A stretch of DNA of 64,000 nt from assembly GCA_024195265.1 (NCBI GenBank), contig JAJLRJ010000011.1:18571427-18635426 (forward strand), given 5' to 3'. Under the pieces are notes generated by a model. The model made no database searches, had not been told where the DNA came from, and saw only the letters and a list, made by a program, of their open reading frames with translations. The number at the start of each line of letters is the position of its first letter. The stretch's first letter is position 1. The position numbers and the translations under genes were made by a program. The DNA is from Dendrophyllia cribrosa (lineage: Eukaryota > Cnidaria > Anthozoa > Scleractinia > Dendrophylliidae). Positions 31,950 through 44,325 of this stretch are shown here, piece by piece.

Positions 31950-34900
31950 ATGAAAAAAAGTTTCTTTCCACGCGGCAATGAGTGGATCTCCACAAACCAA
32001 ATTGATAGTCTATGGGAATTTGTCAAAGCAGTAAGTAATGATGCGACGAGTTAAAATTGTTTATGTCCATGATTTTTGCAAGATGTACAGTATTAATTTA
32101 ATCAGGTTGACCCACTTGACGTAATAATAAATTATTTCGACCTTACAGGTAAGACCCAGTAAATTTCATCCATAATCAAGCTTTATACTCCGTTTATATA
32201 CTAGGTGGACTGGAGTGAACATTGGTTAATAGGACTGATGACTTTTCATGCTGTAACTTTCCTGTGTATAGTAACCACAAGAAAATACATAAATTTTCAA
32301 GTCATTCTGTTCTTGTGTTTGTGTAAGTATGAAATTAAATTTAGAAGTTTGATATAATAGCGAGCAAACTTCATATTAAATCAAGGGGTTCAAGGAAATA
32401 TAGAAAGTTATTTTTGACGGGACAAGAGATTAAATTAAATAGCCAAATTTTGATATATTAAAATTCAACTTCAAACAAAAGACATCACTACGAGGCTTAG
32501 GGGATTTAAGCTTATATGGTTTATTCCCCTTTTGTTTGAAGTTGAATTTTTATGTATCAAAATTGGGCTATTAATTAATTAAAATGTTGTTTATAGTGGA
32601 CAACAGCACTAACTTACCTATAGGGAAGATATCAATGACGTCACCAATTGTTATTAATGTGCCAACCAGAGCCTTATTGGCTGCCGAAACAAAAGGTTCT
32701 TTTGTTCCAGTGGCTGGCACATTTGAATAACAAAAAGAATGTTTGTAAACAGATATCATCCCTATTCCGTGAATTCACAATCAAGCCAGTGACTCAAATA
32801 ATGAAACAAATAGAAAAATAACGGGTTAAAAATCCAACTGTCAGGAGGCAGACCAGTTAAGTATTTTATAAACATGGCAGAGGAGTTGAACTTCGGTCTG
32901 CTGCAAAACAACTCCATCTAGTGCATGCTGGGACTTGAATTCTGGAGGCTCCGGGTTTGGAGTTTGCACTCCAACCTCACTTAGCCACGCACCACTGATC
33001 ACAAATTATTGCAAATTCAGTTGCCTCTCATGTCTTCAGATCATGCATTTTTTGAAATAAAAGGTCAATAACTTCTACAGAACAAATTAAGCACATTGGA
33101 GGAAACTGCGAATAGAGATGGACCTTCATCGCAAATTCAACTTGCAGTCAACTAAATTGTGATCAAATGGGGTAGTAAAACTAATGGTGTGTAAAGCTAA
33201 CAGTCACTGATTTTCAAATCATTTCAAAGAACATCTGGCATCAAATGTAGTTTCCATATTTGAATGTTTAAATCTTCCTCTCTCTGTATTTTTAACTCCA
33301 AGAAGACTGAGAGACTATTGTTCTCATACAAATCCTTATAAATTTGCTTTTGTGCAAAACTGATACTCGTATTACAAAGTTCATATGAACACTCAGATTT
33401 TGAGTTCGGTGCCTCCTCTCAGGCAGTACACCTCATGCAGGGAGTAGGAACCTCTCCAGGTACTGTCTGTGACCTTGGGCCTGTAATTCATCCCTGTCCC
33501 CATTTAAGGCTCAGCATGATGTTTTTTTTAAACTTGGGGAGTCTTTGGATCTTTGCCAAACTCATTGTATTTTGAATATAGCCAGTTCCAGACATGTACA
33601 TATTTTTTCATCTTTCAGTAACATAGCACTATATTCAAATATAAGATTAAGATTATATCGGAAATGTTCTCCACACATTTACTGTAACATTTGCCGGGCT
33701 GTCAAATGTTGATCGTTATACCGGGAACATCATTATATCGAGTATCTTTATATTGAGGTTCCACTGTATCTAGATGCATGAAACAGGTTATTTGTATAAC
33801 ATTCATGGCAATTAAATTGAAGCACATTCTAAAATATGGAGTTTCAATCTACCAGTCTAGTAGCATCAAACATACTGAACATGTGATATAGGGAACTGTT
33901 TAACATATTGAACATGTGATATAGGAAACTGTTTAACATACTGAACATGTGATATAGGGAATGGTTTAACATACTGAACATGTGATATAGGGAACTGTTT
34001 AAAGGTTGAAGAAATTCAGCTAGATTCTATCCAGAACCAGGGATCATAAACAGCATAACTTTATATATAAATTCCTTTTTTACAGACTGATGCATCTATG
34101 ATCAGAGGAGGGGGCTAGTGTGCTCATAACCAGGAATTTCCTGCATTACAGAACATGCATGTAAATTTAAAATCATTTGGTGAAAGTTAAATGCCTTTTA
34201 TCCATTTTGATCTTGTATTTTGTTTGTCTGTTTAGTGGGTCTGGCATTTGCGGCAGAGCAGTTAAATGTCCTAGCTGCAAAATATTGGAGGTAAGTCTGT
34301 TATGATATAATTCTTTTCATATGTTTCAAGTTCAGATTAAAAAATAATCATGTTGCTGTGTCTGTGTAACCTCATAGATACTTGCCCCTAAAAGTTGCTC
34401 TTCAAGTTGAAGATGTTTGATATTGTTAAAATCCTGAAACAACCTATACCTGCTAACTTTTCCGAGTGATAGGCGTGATAATTTTTTCGTGGGAGTGCCA
34501 GGATTTCCAAAGGCGACCCGACCAAATCCGAAGGCAACCTGATCTATTCCGAGGATGTCTGAAGATGTTCCGAAGAATTCGGAAGTTTCCATGGACATCA
34601 GACCTCTGTTCAATAACATCTATCGTAATGTTCAGAATTATAAAAACATCACAAAAAGTGCCAAGTTTTCATGAATGTCACTATTTTTTTAATTGGATCA
34701 TGTGGTCAGTTAAGGCTGATAGCTAAAATCTGTAAGTCAGGCATGAGAAATTGCTCCATAGGTGGGAGTTGACGTGAGATCAGAGTTTTGGACTCACAGG
34801 CATCAGACTCACGCCTAAGGTAATAATAATAATAATAATAATAATAAAGATAATATGTTCTTAAAAACACATAACAGGAGTCTAACAAGAGAGTGTGAGA

Positions 34901-36856
34901 CTTGGCAGGTATAAAGAACCTCACACTTTTTAAACAAAGAGTGTTTTCCTGTTTAGTCATTTTGTTTACATTTTGATTTAATGTCAGAAAATGACAATTT
35001 GGTTGGTAGAGGTTCACTTTATTTTACTTGAGGTATAATTAGAGACATTGTATCTTTTTAGAAGTGTACAGAACTTAAGACTACTCAGTACAAACACAAC
35101 ATATCAGATCTGTTAATGTCTACTGGGAAACAATGAGGTGACTTCAGTTTATCAGTCATGGAAACTTATATTATTAAATATTAAATCAATCACATTTATT
35201 ATTTACAAGGTGGTGATTAGCTTTGTTCCAATGCCTGTGGCTCAGCAGTAATAAAAAGAAATGACAGAGGATAATGGAGCTACCAATAAGGCCAGCTAAA
35301 CAAAAAAAGTTAAAACTCTGTGATGTTTCAGAGCTGTCACTTAGGGCTGGGTCATGGATTTTCCCAGGCTAGTATCAGAAATAAAGCTGCAGCTTTTATT
35401 CCAGCTCTTTTTCCATTTCCTGTGTCACTTAAAAAATAAGCGATAGCCCTGTGTTTTTTCAAAATAATTTTTCCATATTGTTTTGTTGAAGGATGTTTTC
35501 ACGGGAGCAGTATTTTGACTCACATGGCTTGTTTATTACTGTGGTGTATTCAGGTCCATTACTTTTCAACTGCTTTGTTATGACTGTAAGTAACTTTGTC
35601 TTCTTAACAATAATAATAAAAATGCCTTGAAAACATTAAATTAATTTTTAATATAATTACAACGTTTACAAAATATTAAAAAACCCTAGTTTTCTTTAGA
35701 TTTGAACACTTACTAGTAGGCAAAATAATTATTGATAATTGTTTCTATTTAAATATCCACACTGCCAAAATATGAGTAAGATTTCCTTGGTTATACCATG
35801 TACAGGTAGCCATTTTTGCAACTGGTATTAATGTTATTGTTAGCCCATTGACTCCAACAGTTTCAACAAAATATATAGCAATTTCAAGCTACTAATACTA
35901 TTTTCTGACCGCCATGGAGGCAAATTACAAGCAAATTGTCCAAATGTTGTTTGCAACATGAAAACTAAAACTTCCTGCCTTCCAGAGATAAGCACATAGC
36001 AGGAAAAGCTTAACAAGCTTACAGTGGCTACCAATAACACGCGACCCACCACCTTCAAAAGCGGCGGATAAAGTTGAGTTTTAGTGGACGTCAATCAAAC
36101 AAAAGTCATTAAAATTATTTTGGATTCTGACAGGATTTCAAGCAAACAGAGCTTAAAGATCGACAATTTTCAGAATTTTACCCGCTAAGAGAAGGTAAAA
36201 CTTAATCAAAATTGATTTCCAAGTCAGTTTAAACAAAAAGAAAAGCTGCCATTTGCAGAAACCATATTTTTAGAATAAAATTTTAAATTTCTCTGCACAT
36301 GATAATTTGCAACTCAGTGATGCATGATGAATAGTAGGTGGATCACAATCATAAAGCTGAGGCTGCATGCAGCAACAGTTTTTTGAATAAAATCTTCCCT
36401 TTAAAACTGTAATTGACTTCGAATTTAGTTGTTTTAAATTTTTACTATTTCTTTTTGGCAAAATTGTTTGAAATTTGTAAAACAATGTTAACGGCTTTCC
36501 TTTGATTGATGTCCACCAAACTCAAGTTTCACCGTCTGGAATGAAGTGCGATGGGTCGCGTGTTAATGGTAACCGTTGTAACAAGCTTTTCTTCTTTTTT
36601 CTCCCTGTTCTTTTTCCTGTTTCCCCCACCCCCTTCCCTTGTTGTTGGCCTTTCATGGGCAGTATGGGACATTTCAGGAGTCGATGGGTTAAATATTTGT
36701 TTATGTGTTTGTGGTGTTGTTCTTAAAGTTCTATTTCTTGCTCTATCACTGTAGGTTTTATGGCTGTGGAAAACTGGAAAGATGCTTATAGTAGTAAAGA
36801 AAGGTCAGCTGAAGGAACAGAGGAAAAAGGAAGCTGAAGATAAAAAAGTAAAATAG
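31950..36856 (+). CDS. TMEM18: TMEM18, transmembrane protein 18
   Basis: Five exons: 31950-32030, 32205-32322, 34236-34290, 35492-35585, 36755-36856; all with consensus GT-AG sites and consistent phase; 149 aa (human about 140). The sequence follows the family throughout: IDSLWEFVKAVDWSEHWLIG, FHAVTFLCIVTTRKY, QVILFLCLLGLAFAAEQLN, then W-R-M-F-S-R-E-Q-Y-F-D-S, VVYSGPLLFNCFVMTVLWLW and a Lys-rich tail EQRKKEAEDKKVK. Hydrophobic spans fit the three or four membrane segments of TMEM18, a nuclear-envelope protein linked to body-weight traits in mammals. The basic tail would be the reported DNA-binding/localisation region. Start chosen because it is the only ATG in frame before the conserved WEFV block. 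A candidate aataaa lies at 37260-37265. Confidence 0.93.
32440..32575. repeat. Foldback repeat in TMEM18 intron 2
   Basis: AATAGCCAAATTTTGATATA and AATTCAACTTCAAACAAAA on the left pair with TTTTGTTTGAAGTTGAATTT and the ATCAAAATTGGGCTATT end on the right. Short MITE-like element. Confidence 0.65.
33871..34002. repeat. 33-bp tandem repeat, four copies
   Basis: Unit CATACTGAACATGTGATATA plus GGGAACTGTTTAA repeated at 33871, 33904, 33937 and 33970 with one or two substitutions each. Confidence 0.95.
34819..34850. repeat. (TAA)n microsatellite
   Basis: Uninterrupted taataataataataataata run in TMEM18 intron 3. Confidence 0.9.
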
Positions 36857-38570
36857 ACAAGGTATTAACATCATGTCCCACTTAACACTTAACAATTATA
36901 AATGGACTCTGTTCCCCCCCCCCCCCCCCCTTCCCTCCCTTATCTTGCAAAACAAAAAAGCCTGAAGGGCTGAAAAATGTTTTTCAATCTCTAACAATTT
37001 CAATCTCCCTCCCTACCCCCTTTTTCACTCCCCCACCCCCTTTTTGCTTCCCCACCCCCTTTTCACTCCCCCACCCCTTTTCACTCCCCACCCCCTTTTC
37101 ACTCCCTGTCCCCTTTCACTCTCCTCCCCCACCCTCTTTTCACACTTCCCCACCTCAAAATCAACAATTATTGTTGAAGACGGATAAACAAAGCCTTGTC
37201 TGCATAATGCCAAAAAGAGTCGCAAAGGACTTATATGGCAACTTTAATCCAATAATGACTAATAAACGTTGATTTTTTTATGTGCCAAATTTAGTGGTTA
37301 GTTCGGCATGCTAAAAGGTCAACTTTGATCCAGGTCTGGCTAACTAATCTAACTTTAAACGTACTACAAGCAATTTAGGTGTTTGAGTTTACACTCCTTA
37401 TCACCTTGGATTGGCTTATTCCCATTCTTTTATAGCTTGGGGTGTTTAGAAATGAGGCTTCCAGTGGAAAAATGTTACGGTTCCTCATCATTGTCATCAT
37501 CATCATCATCATCATCATCATTTTTTATGCATTCAGACTATTTACAACATTTGTATGATATACATGTATACTTTACTTTAAGTAAACATAAACTCAGTGA
37601 CAAATAATCTATTGCTAGAAAAAAACAATATTCAATTAAGTTGTTTCTAGGAATAAATAGATGCGATTAAGATTCTGAGTTAAGATTAGAATTGAAATAC
37701 CAGGTGATGTTATTGAGAAAGGAGCTTATTCCATTTCTTATTATGGATCATCATCATCGTCATTCCTCTTTGTTCTGTCGGAAACATAGGGCCATCAATA
37801 CTTTCCAAGGCATGCAGCTGAAATTTTGAGTTCTTTGCCATGTTGTCACTGGACAGCCTCTCTTGGGTTTACCTTGGTTTGTGATATTGTCCAATCAAGC
37901 TCCATTTGTGTCCCCTTATGGTGTTATTGACAGTTCCTGGTTAGATTTAGGACTGGTCATCTAATGTTCAGAGTCTGTCTTTGGCAACTGTTGATACTGT
38001 AAGCATTCCATAAAGCAACTCTGTCTTGTAATGAAATCAGAACACTAATGTTACAGAAAAGTATTTTCAGGCATGAATCCATAACCAAATGGATCACAGT
38101 TATCTGCCAATATTATTGGTTTGCTATTGTTAATATCACTAGATCCCTTCCAATCCCCTCCCCCCCAACACTAGACAAGCCCATTTGTGGAGTCAGTTGT
38201 TGGTCTGAAAACATTAAGACCTAACAGTTCAATGCAACTACTCTAACATTAATCTTTTTAGAGAAGGATTTACATTACATTCTTTGTTAAGTTTAGCCCT
38301 GCAAAGTGCTAAAAAAAACATTGAAACATCTTTACTCTGTCTCTTTTAGAGGTCCACATTCATAGCAAACCTCAGAGCCTCAGAGCCAAGTTTCAAACAG
38401 ACTCTGCAGTCTTCTAATGGAAGCCACAAGAGAGTTTTTAAAAAAACTCTCTCAACTCTACAACTTAATTAAGGCGCTGACATGCAGTAACTGACAAGGC
38501 ACCTTCAGTTAGGGTTTCCACATCAACATGGGCTTTACTGAATTCTTGCGTGGAAAAATCAGATGAACTA
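36857..38570. other. TMEM18 3' flank and intergenic spacer
   Basis: Includes the probable TMEM18 3' UTR, the pyrimidine-rich tract at 36915-37155 and a (CAT)n run at 37493-37521. No gene recognised. Confidence 0.45.
36915..37155. repeat. C/T-rich strand-asymmetric tract
   Basis: An 18-base C run (36917-36934) followed by degenerate repeats of TTTTCACTCCCCCACCCC from about 37008 to 37145. The complementary strand has many G3-G5 runs with short loops, a strong G-quadruplex pattern. Confidence 0.8.
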
Positions 38571-38707
38571 CAGTCAAACCTCTATTAAGCGGTCACTTAA
38601 CAAATTCCGGGAATTAAATCCCTCCCCATATTTACAATAAACTTTACCTCTTTTAAGCGGTCAGTTGGCTATTCCCCGAGGGTGACTGCTTAATAGAGGT
38701 TTGACTG
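38571..38707. mobile_element. Mariner-type MITE (137 bp)
   Basis: CAGTCAAACCTCTATTAAGC at 38571 is mirrored by CTTAATAGAGGTTTGACTG ending at 38707; TA on both sides (38569-38570, 38708-38709). TA duplication and the size fit a Tc1/mariner-derived MITE. Confidence 0.85.
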
Positions 38708-38951
38708 TATTAATGAAAACGGCACTTTAGGTATCATATCAAATTAGGATTTATAGGTTTTACTGTTTGCTATTAACTGTAAAGCTGGGCTGTGTTATGG
38801 AACAATGAAACAAAATCAATCTCCCTCAACGTTTTGATTCTGAAAAAATAATTAAAGAGTTACACTTTAGAGCAAAGGTAATTGATTGTTTCAATGTACA
38901 CACTGTATCCTTGTACAGTAGTTCTATCAGTTTTGCTGATAGTAGTTAGCC

Positions 38952-39170
38952 CTGGGGGACTCCCATATCAAAATGATGGGGGTGTTTGTCGGTTTTATTT
39001 AAAAAAACACCCTAAAAGGTACCAGAATCTTGTTTGATGGGTGTGACTCAAATGAATTTTTACCCCTAAGAGGTACCAATTCTAAAACAACACATGTCAT
39101 ATTCTGTCATATTTTTTTGGCTTTATACATGACGAGCACCCCATCGTTTTTATATGGGGTCCCCCTAGGA
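38952..39170. mobile_element. TIR element CCCTGGGGGACTCC
   Basis: CCCTGGGGGACTCCCATAT with GATGGGGGTG on the left and CACCCCATCG, ATATGGGGTCCCCCTAGG on the right. Direct repeats TAGTTAG flank it (38945-38951, 39171-39177). Confidence 0.7.
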
Positions 39171-39177
39171 TAGTTAG

Positions 39178-40066
39178 CTTGTTAGTACACTTCGGTAACT
39201 GTTTCTTTTATTTGTATTCATTTTTCTTTATACACCTAATTGCAGGAAGTTGTCATAGCAAATATGAAATACAAAATTAGAATTATAATAATAATAACAT
39301 TAATAATAATACAATTTCTTTATATGAAGGCCAATGTCACCAAACATGTGGTTTTCAATAGGGCCCTGTCTACCTCAATGATAATTGCAGCTACTCAGGA
39401 GGTATTATTTTGCATACATGACCTCTCAATAGATATTTATTCCAAACAAATTTCCATTAGTTAAATGAATCAATTTTTATCTCAGGAATGAATATTTTTT
39501 TATCTCTAAGCAGATCTAAGGGAGGGACCAGGCTCCCCTTTATTTTGCAAGGAAATAAGACCCGAAAGACCGAAATGTTTTTCATTGAGAACCATTTTCA
39601 CTACCGCCTCCACTGATCCCTCTTTTTTTTCACTTCTTCCCTTTCCCCCTAAGCCGAGCATGTCTGGATCCGCCACTGGTTGTGCACAGAGGTTTAGAAA
39701 ATAATAAAAACCTTAAACCTTTCTGATTTACAAAAATAAGCTCTTCTCTACTCGTCCACACATACAAAAAGAGCAGCTAAACCTTATCAGCGTGTCCTCT
39801 CCATGGGGGTTTGGGCGGGAATTACGTGTTGAGCGCCCATTATGACAAGAAACACAATTCATTATATGAGTGTTTGCTGGCCGCTACTGCAAATTGTTTT
39901 TTTTTTCCGTAATTAATTATGGTAGAACAATCCCAGGTTTTTTCAAACAGATCACTAATGATCATGAAGCAATTGTATAAACATATAGTCAAACCACATT
40001 CTTCAGACGGACATCCCGTTTAGCCTTCTCGGCCCGGCGGAATAAAAACCCATACATTTTCTCTTA
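39178..40066. other. Intergenic spacer
   Basis: AT-rich, with a small (aat)n run near 39283-39310. Nothing else recognised. Confidence 0.4.
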
Positions 40067-40599
40067 GGGCCTGTTTACATGGAGGGAGGGTGACCCGGGT
40101 ACCAGGGTCACCCTCCCAGCCGGGTTAAAACATAGCCCGCCTTTACATGGGCGGGCTATTAGGGCGGGCTATCATATAGGTGAGCTATCTTTTTTTTGGC
40201 GGGCTTAAATTGTTTTGGCGGGCTCATGTTTTGGCGGACTTTTTTTATTGCAACGGCACGCTTTATTAAGCACGACATATTAACAAGCATGGCAGCAAGA
40301 AGAAAGGCTATAGCGGCGAGTTTGCTGTTTTTATTGCTTGTTTTCACGGGTAATTTCAAGTCAAAAGAAATAGCCCGCCTAGGAGGGTGACCGTTTACAT
40401 GCAGAAAAGATAGCCCGCCTAGGAGGGTTACCCTGGCAAGCGGACAGGGTGACCCGGGTAGGCGGGCGACCCTGTCTATCATGTAAACACTTCAGTGTGC
40501 TTTGTAAAGAAATGTATGAAAAGTTGGCCCTCCCAGGGTAACCCGGCTAGGAGGGTGACCCTGGTACCCGGGTCACCCTCCCTCCATGTAAACAGGCCC
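40067..40599. mobile_element. PIF/Harbinger-like MITE (533 bp) with GGGCGGGCTAT motifs
   Basis: TIRs of over 50 bp (GGGCCTGTTTACATGGAGGG, continuing through GGTGACCCGGGTACCAGGGT) are nearly perfect; TTA duplicated at 40064-40066 and 40600-40602. Interior repeats gcgggctat/atagcccgc motifs. Confidence 0.85.
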
Positions 40600-40707
40600 T
40601 TAAAGTTTCTCGCTTACTACGGACACCCCATCCTTGGTCCCGGGAGAGTCGATCAGTGACACTATCACGGGAACGGTTATTCAAATCGGCTGAATCGTTA
40701 TTTTACA

Positions 40708-40815
40708 TGTAAGGGATAATGCCCGAGCTCCGAGGCCTTCTTAAAAATAATGACCGAGCGCGTAGCGCGAGGTCATTATTTTTATGAAGGCCGAGGAGCG
40801 AGGGCATTATCCGTT
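40708..40815. repeat. Hairpin repeat (GGATAATGCC arms)
   Basis: GGATAATGCCCGAGCTCCGA and AAAAATAATGACCGAGCGCG pair with CGCGAGGTCATTATTTTTAT and the GAGGAGCGAGGGCATTATCC end. Sits just outside the inverted pair at 40816/42038. Confidence 0.65.
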
Positions 40816-42038
40816 TTAATGCACCTTTTCATTGTTTTAGAACAAGCAAACCAACGAGTTGCTGTGAAATTTTGCTCATTAGCGACAGTAGTGATTGCCT
40901 AAATACCGTAAGGATTGTGCAAGCATTTTAATCATTGTAATGGGAAGAATCAAACTGACGACGGCTTTAATGACTCCCGTGGGCGAATTTTTTCTTGCCG
41001 TTACAATCAGTTTAGCGTTACTAAGAATTGATCAACTATGGCCTCGATGAAACGCAGTGATGCGATGTGAAGCGCCGTTTGTGATATTCTTTACTGGCCA
41101 AGTAGGATACTTTTTACAACAAGATGCGTATAAAGTTCTCAAGAACCGCGGTAAGATTTCCGTATAACCCCATACATTAATTATACATGTATGCGCTTTT
41201 GTTTTTTTTAGCCGTTCTATTGTTTTGGCTTTTGTTTCCGTTTGAAGAACTGTATGAATAAATAATGTTTGGGGTTATACGGAAATCTTTCCAGTACACT
41301 TTTGAAACGTTTCAATTCTTACATGACAAGGGTAAAAAGTTCCTTGACAGTCAGCAGTAGTAATAATCAGGAATTTGGGGATATGGGCTTTAGATTAGAC
41401 TACGACAGCTACGAGCAGTCTCTCTTTCCCAGCTTAGTCCATCGAGCGAGAAACGAAGAAACATAAGCGAACGGTAATGGCCGCGCGAAACAGGGGCGCC
41501 CCCCCCCCCCCCCCCCCCCCCCCCAGTTTCGCGCGGCCATTATCCATTCGCTAATGTTTTTTCGTTCCTCGCTCTATGGACTAAGCTGGGAAAGAGAGAC
41601 TGCTCGTAGTCTAGCTTTAGATAAAAATAGGTAATTCACTGTCGATAATTTTTCATTCCACGTTCAATGTAATGGAAAATATTGAGATTTTAACCAAGGT
41701 AGTTGAAAACCTAAAAACATAAGTCCCGGCTCGGAGATACAGGGTGTATGTTGTTGGTCCAGAGGGATGTTTTGTTTATTTTGTTCACACGTACATCAAA
41801 AGTGTTTGTCAGGGGTGTTGTGAGTGCTATCCATGTTGGAATTTTTGATAAATTATGCTGATGTGCTAAATTGAGAAGATTCTAGAAAATCACTGAGGTG
41901 GAACAAAAAATAATAAATAAGAATAACCTCCTGTTCCACCTCACTGACCACAATAATGACCTGTTGTTTCATTTCAGTGAGCATGAATGCGGATTATTAC
42001 AAATAATAACCTGTTCAAAACAATGAAAAGGTACATTA
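40816..42038. mobile_element. Long inverted-repeat element with nested hairpin
   Basis: TTTTAATGCACCTTTTCATT with GTTTTAGAACAAGC at 40816 is inverted at 42009-42038 (CTGTTCAAAACAATGAAAAGG). The interior contains the 41390-41617 hairpin with poly-C. No transposase seen. Confidence 0.55.
41390..41617. repeat. ~100-bp-arm hairpin with poly-C in the loop
   Basis: The left arm (from about 41390: AGACTACGACAGCTACGAGC ... GTAATGGCCGCGCGAAAC) and right arm (GTTTCGCGCGGCCATTATCC ... GCTCGTAGTCTAG to 41617) pair over about 95-100 bp. The loop is an uninterrupted C run of over 20 bases (about 41501-41524). Confidence 0.85.
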
Positions 42039-42041
42039 ATA

Positions 42042-42197
42042 CACCTAATTCAATAAAGGTTGCTTTGGCAGTTGGTCATTGGTAATTGGGAATTAGCATA
42101 CGGAACACAATGCAATGCTTCGCTTGAGTGACCACCAAACAATAGCTTCCCAATGCCCAATTACCAATGACCAAAGCAACCTTTTTTGAATTAGGTG
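42042..42197. mobile_element. Mariner-type MITE (156 bp)
   Basis: CACCTAATTCAATAAAGGTT and TTGAATTAGGTG ends, arms of about 45 bp, flanked by TA (42040-42041, 42198-42199). Confidence 0.75.
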
Positions 42198-42496
42198 TAT
42201 AACATAGCTAGCAGAGCCGCGCAATCAAATTCAGTATACGTAAGCGTGCTCAAAATCCCGATAGTGCACGCTAATAAATAAAAGTGCCATTCTTGACCGT
42301 GATTTCTTTTTTAAAAATAAAGAATTTTGTATTTAAACTGCAGTAAAATAAAACTCGAGCTTTCAATAGAAAATTTGAAATAAAACCAATTCCTATTTTG
42401 CTTAATATTTCGCTTACCGCGAACAATCACTTCTGATATTGTTGTCCGTTTTTCGCGTAGGATTTGATGCACAATTCCACCGGCTATGTTATAAAA

Positions 42497-42673
42497 CAAT
42501 TGGTTCATGCTTTTAGCTGTGCACTATCGAGTTATGGAGCACGTGGGAAGTTTGGAGAGCACTCAAGAAGTTAGAGTTGCCATCGGCTATCGCCTCTTAC
42601 GCTTATTTCTTGCTCTCCAAACTTCCCACGTGCTCCATAACTCGATAGTGCACGCTAAAGCATGAACCAATTG
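42497..42673. mobile_element. Foldback MITE with ~65-bp arms
   Basis: CAATTGGTTCATGCTTTTAG and GTGCACTATCGAGTTATGGA with CACGTGGGAAGTTTGGAGAG are mirrored on the right. Related sequence occurs near 42230 and at the window end (63880-63990: ataactcgataaagcacgcg). Confidence 0.8.
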
Positions 42674-42929
42674 TTAAATAGCATATTTATTGTAATTTAG
42701 AGCATAATTCAGAAAACTTGGTATACCTTTGGTATAGACGGATTTTCCTCAGAAAGTGAAATAGTACACTAAGAGAGGTTAGTAGATCTTATTTCCATTG
42801 TTTTCTTTTGTGTCTATTTGACTATTATACACTAACTACTAGAAACTGTTTCAGGGTCTGAGGAAAATCACTCTAATTTCTGGCTAGGAGCATAATATGC
42901 TACTTTTTTAAAACCTCTCTCTCAAATAA

Positions 42930-44325
42930 GCCCTTCTTTCTAACACATCTCGCTTTCTAATAAGCTACCCACTCTAATAGCTTCTAATAAGCCCCCTCTA
43001 ATAATAATAATAATAATAATACTAATAAGCCCTTCTAACAAGCCTCCTTCTCTAATATGCACTTCTCTTTAACAAGCCTCCCTCTCTAATAAGCACTTTG
43101 CTCTAACAAGCCTCCCTCTATAATAAGCTCCTCTCTATAATAAGACTCGCTGTTATAAGGCCTCCTTCTCTAAGAAGCTTGTTTCTATAACAAGGCTCTC
43201 TCTCTCTATCTGATAAGGCACCCTTTCTTATGAGCTCTCTCTCTCTCTCTCTTACTCGCATATTCCTTTCTTTCTGATAAAACTCTCTCTAGCATGCCTC
43301 TCTCTATAATAAGCTCATTTTCTAATGCACTCCTCTCTCTAATAAGCCCCAACCTTAATAATAAGCCTTTCTTTAGGCACCATTTCTTACGAGCTCCCTT
43401 TCTGATAAGCCCCTCTCTTTAATAGGATCCTTTGTCCTTTGTCCTCTCTGTCCTCTCTATAGATGGCATCACACTCTAATAAGCTCTCCATTCTTATGAC
43501 CTCCCTCTCTAATATGTCCTTCACTGTAATAAGATTCTTCTCTGTTGGGGCCATTTCTTTAATACGTTCATCTCTGTAATACGCCTCTCTCTTTAATAAG
43601 CCGTCCTCTCTAATTATCCCTCCTTTCTTAATAATAAATAATAAATAAATTGGAATTTTCAGTAGAATCCACGAGGTGGCTCTTACTTCCACTGTCTCAA
43701 ATTTCTCTTTCTTATGAGATTCCTTACCAATAAGCCCCTTTCTCATACGTCCCCCTTATCTAATAAGCTCATCTTTATGATAAGCATGTCGCTCTAATAA
43801 GGTCCCCTTTCTTATGACTGATTTCTCTTTTCTTACCCTGAGAAGCCCATCTCGCTTATAAGCCCCCTCGCATTTCTCTGTAATAAGCTCCTTTCTTCAA
43901 TACGCCCCTCTCTATAATAAGCCTCTCTCTAATAAGGTACCCTTTCTTATAAGCCCTTCTATATAAATAGGTTCCTCTGTCTATGGAAGGCGTCTTTCTC
44001 TAATAAGCCCTCCTTTATTATGACCTTCCTCTCTAAAATGTCTCTCACGTCCTCTCTGATGAGCTTATTTCTCTAATAAGCTTCTCTCCCTGATAAGCCC
44101 CTCTCTGTAATACACCTTTGTCTTTAATAAGCCTTTCTCTCCAACAAGCAAGCCTCTCTCTTTTTTAAACCCCTCTCTGATAAGCTCCTCAGTTATAATA
44201 AGCGTTTTCCTCTAACAAGGCCCTCTTTCTTATGAGCTCCTCTATTTTAGCCCCTAGCTCTCTTATAACCCCCTCTCTCTAATAAACCGGCCATCCGGCT
44301 CATTTAATCCCGCTCTCTAATAAAG
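42930..44325. repeat. Degenerate satellite of CTCTCTAATAAGCCC type (~1.4 kb)
   Basis: Dozens of diverged 15-22-bp units built from CTCTCTAATAAGCYCC, interrupted by (TAA)n stretches near 43000 and 43630. Pyrimidine-rich on the plus strand. Minus-strand open frames inside it are artefacts. Confidence 0.85.

Larger units (their letters stand above)
32323..34235. other. TMEM18 intron 2
   Basis: 1.9-kb intron holding a foldback repeat (32440-32575) and a 4 x 33-bp tandem repeat (33871-34002). No other gene supported; a short minus-strand frame with a GTAAGT at 32617 was considered and not accepted. Confidence 0.5.

Noticed and set aside
31681..32000. Minus-strand frames of 104 and 67 residues, including an ATGGCGAGTG start
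   Set aside because: They overlap exon 1 and the promoter of TMEM18 on the other strand; no domain and no frame-consistent partner exon.
32571..32759. Minus-strand frame with a GTAAGT donor (KEPFVSAANKALVGTLITIG)
   Set aside because: Looks exon-like, but it lies in a TMEM18 intron and I found no partner exon or family.
34440..34600. Stretch rich in ttccgaagg/ttccgagga motifs, possibly a repeat or coding exon
   Set aside because: No consistent period and no family resemblance; left unannotated.
43387..43746. Minus-strand 119-residue frame
   Set aside because: Lies wholly in the degenerate CTCTCTAATAAGC satellite.
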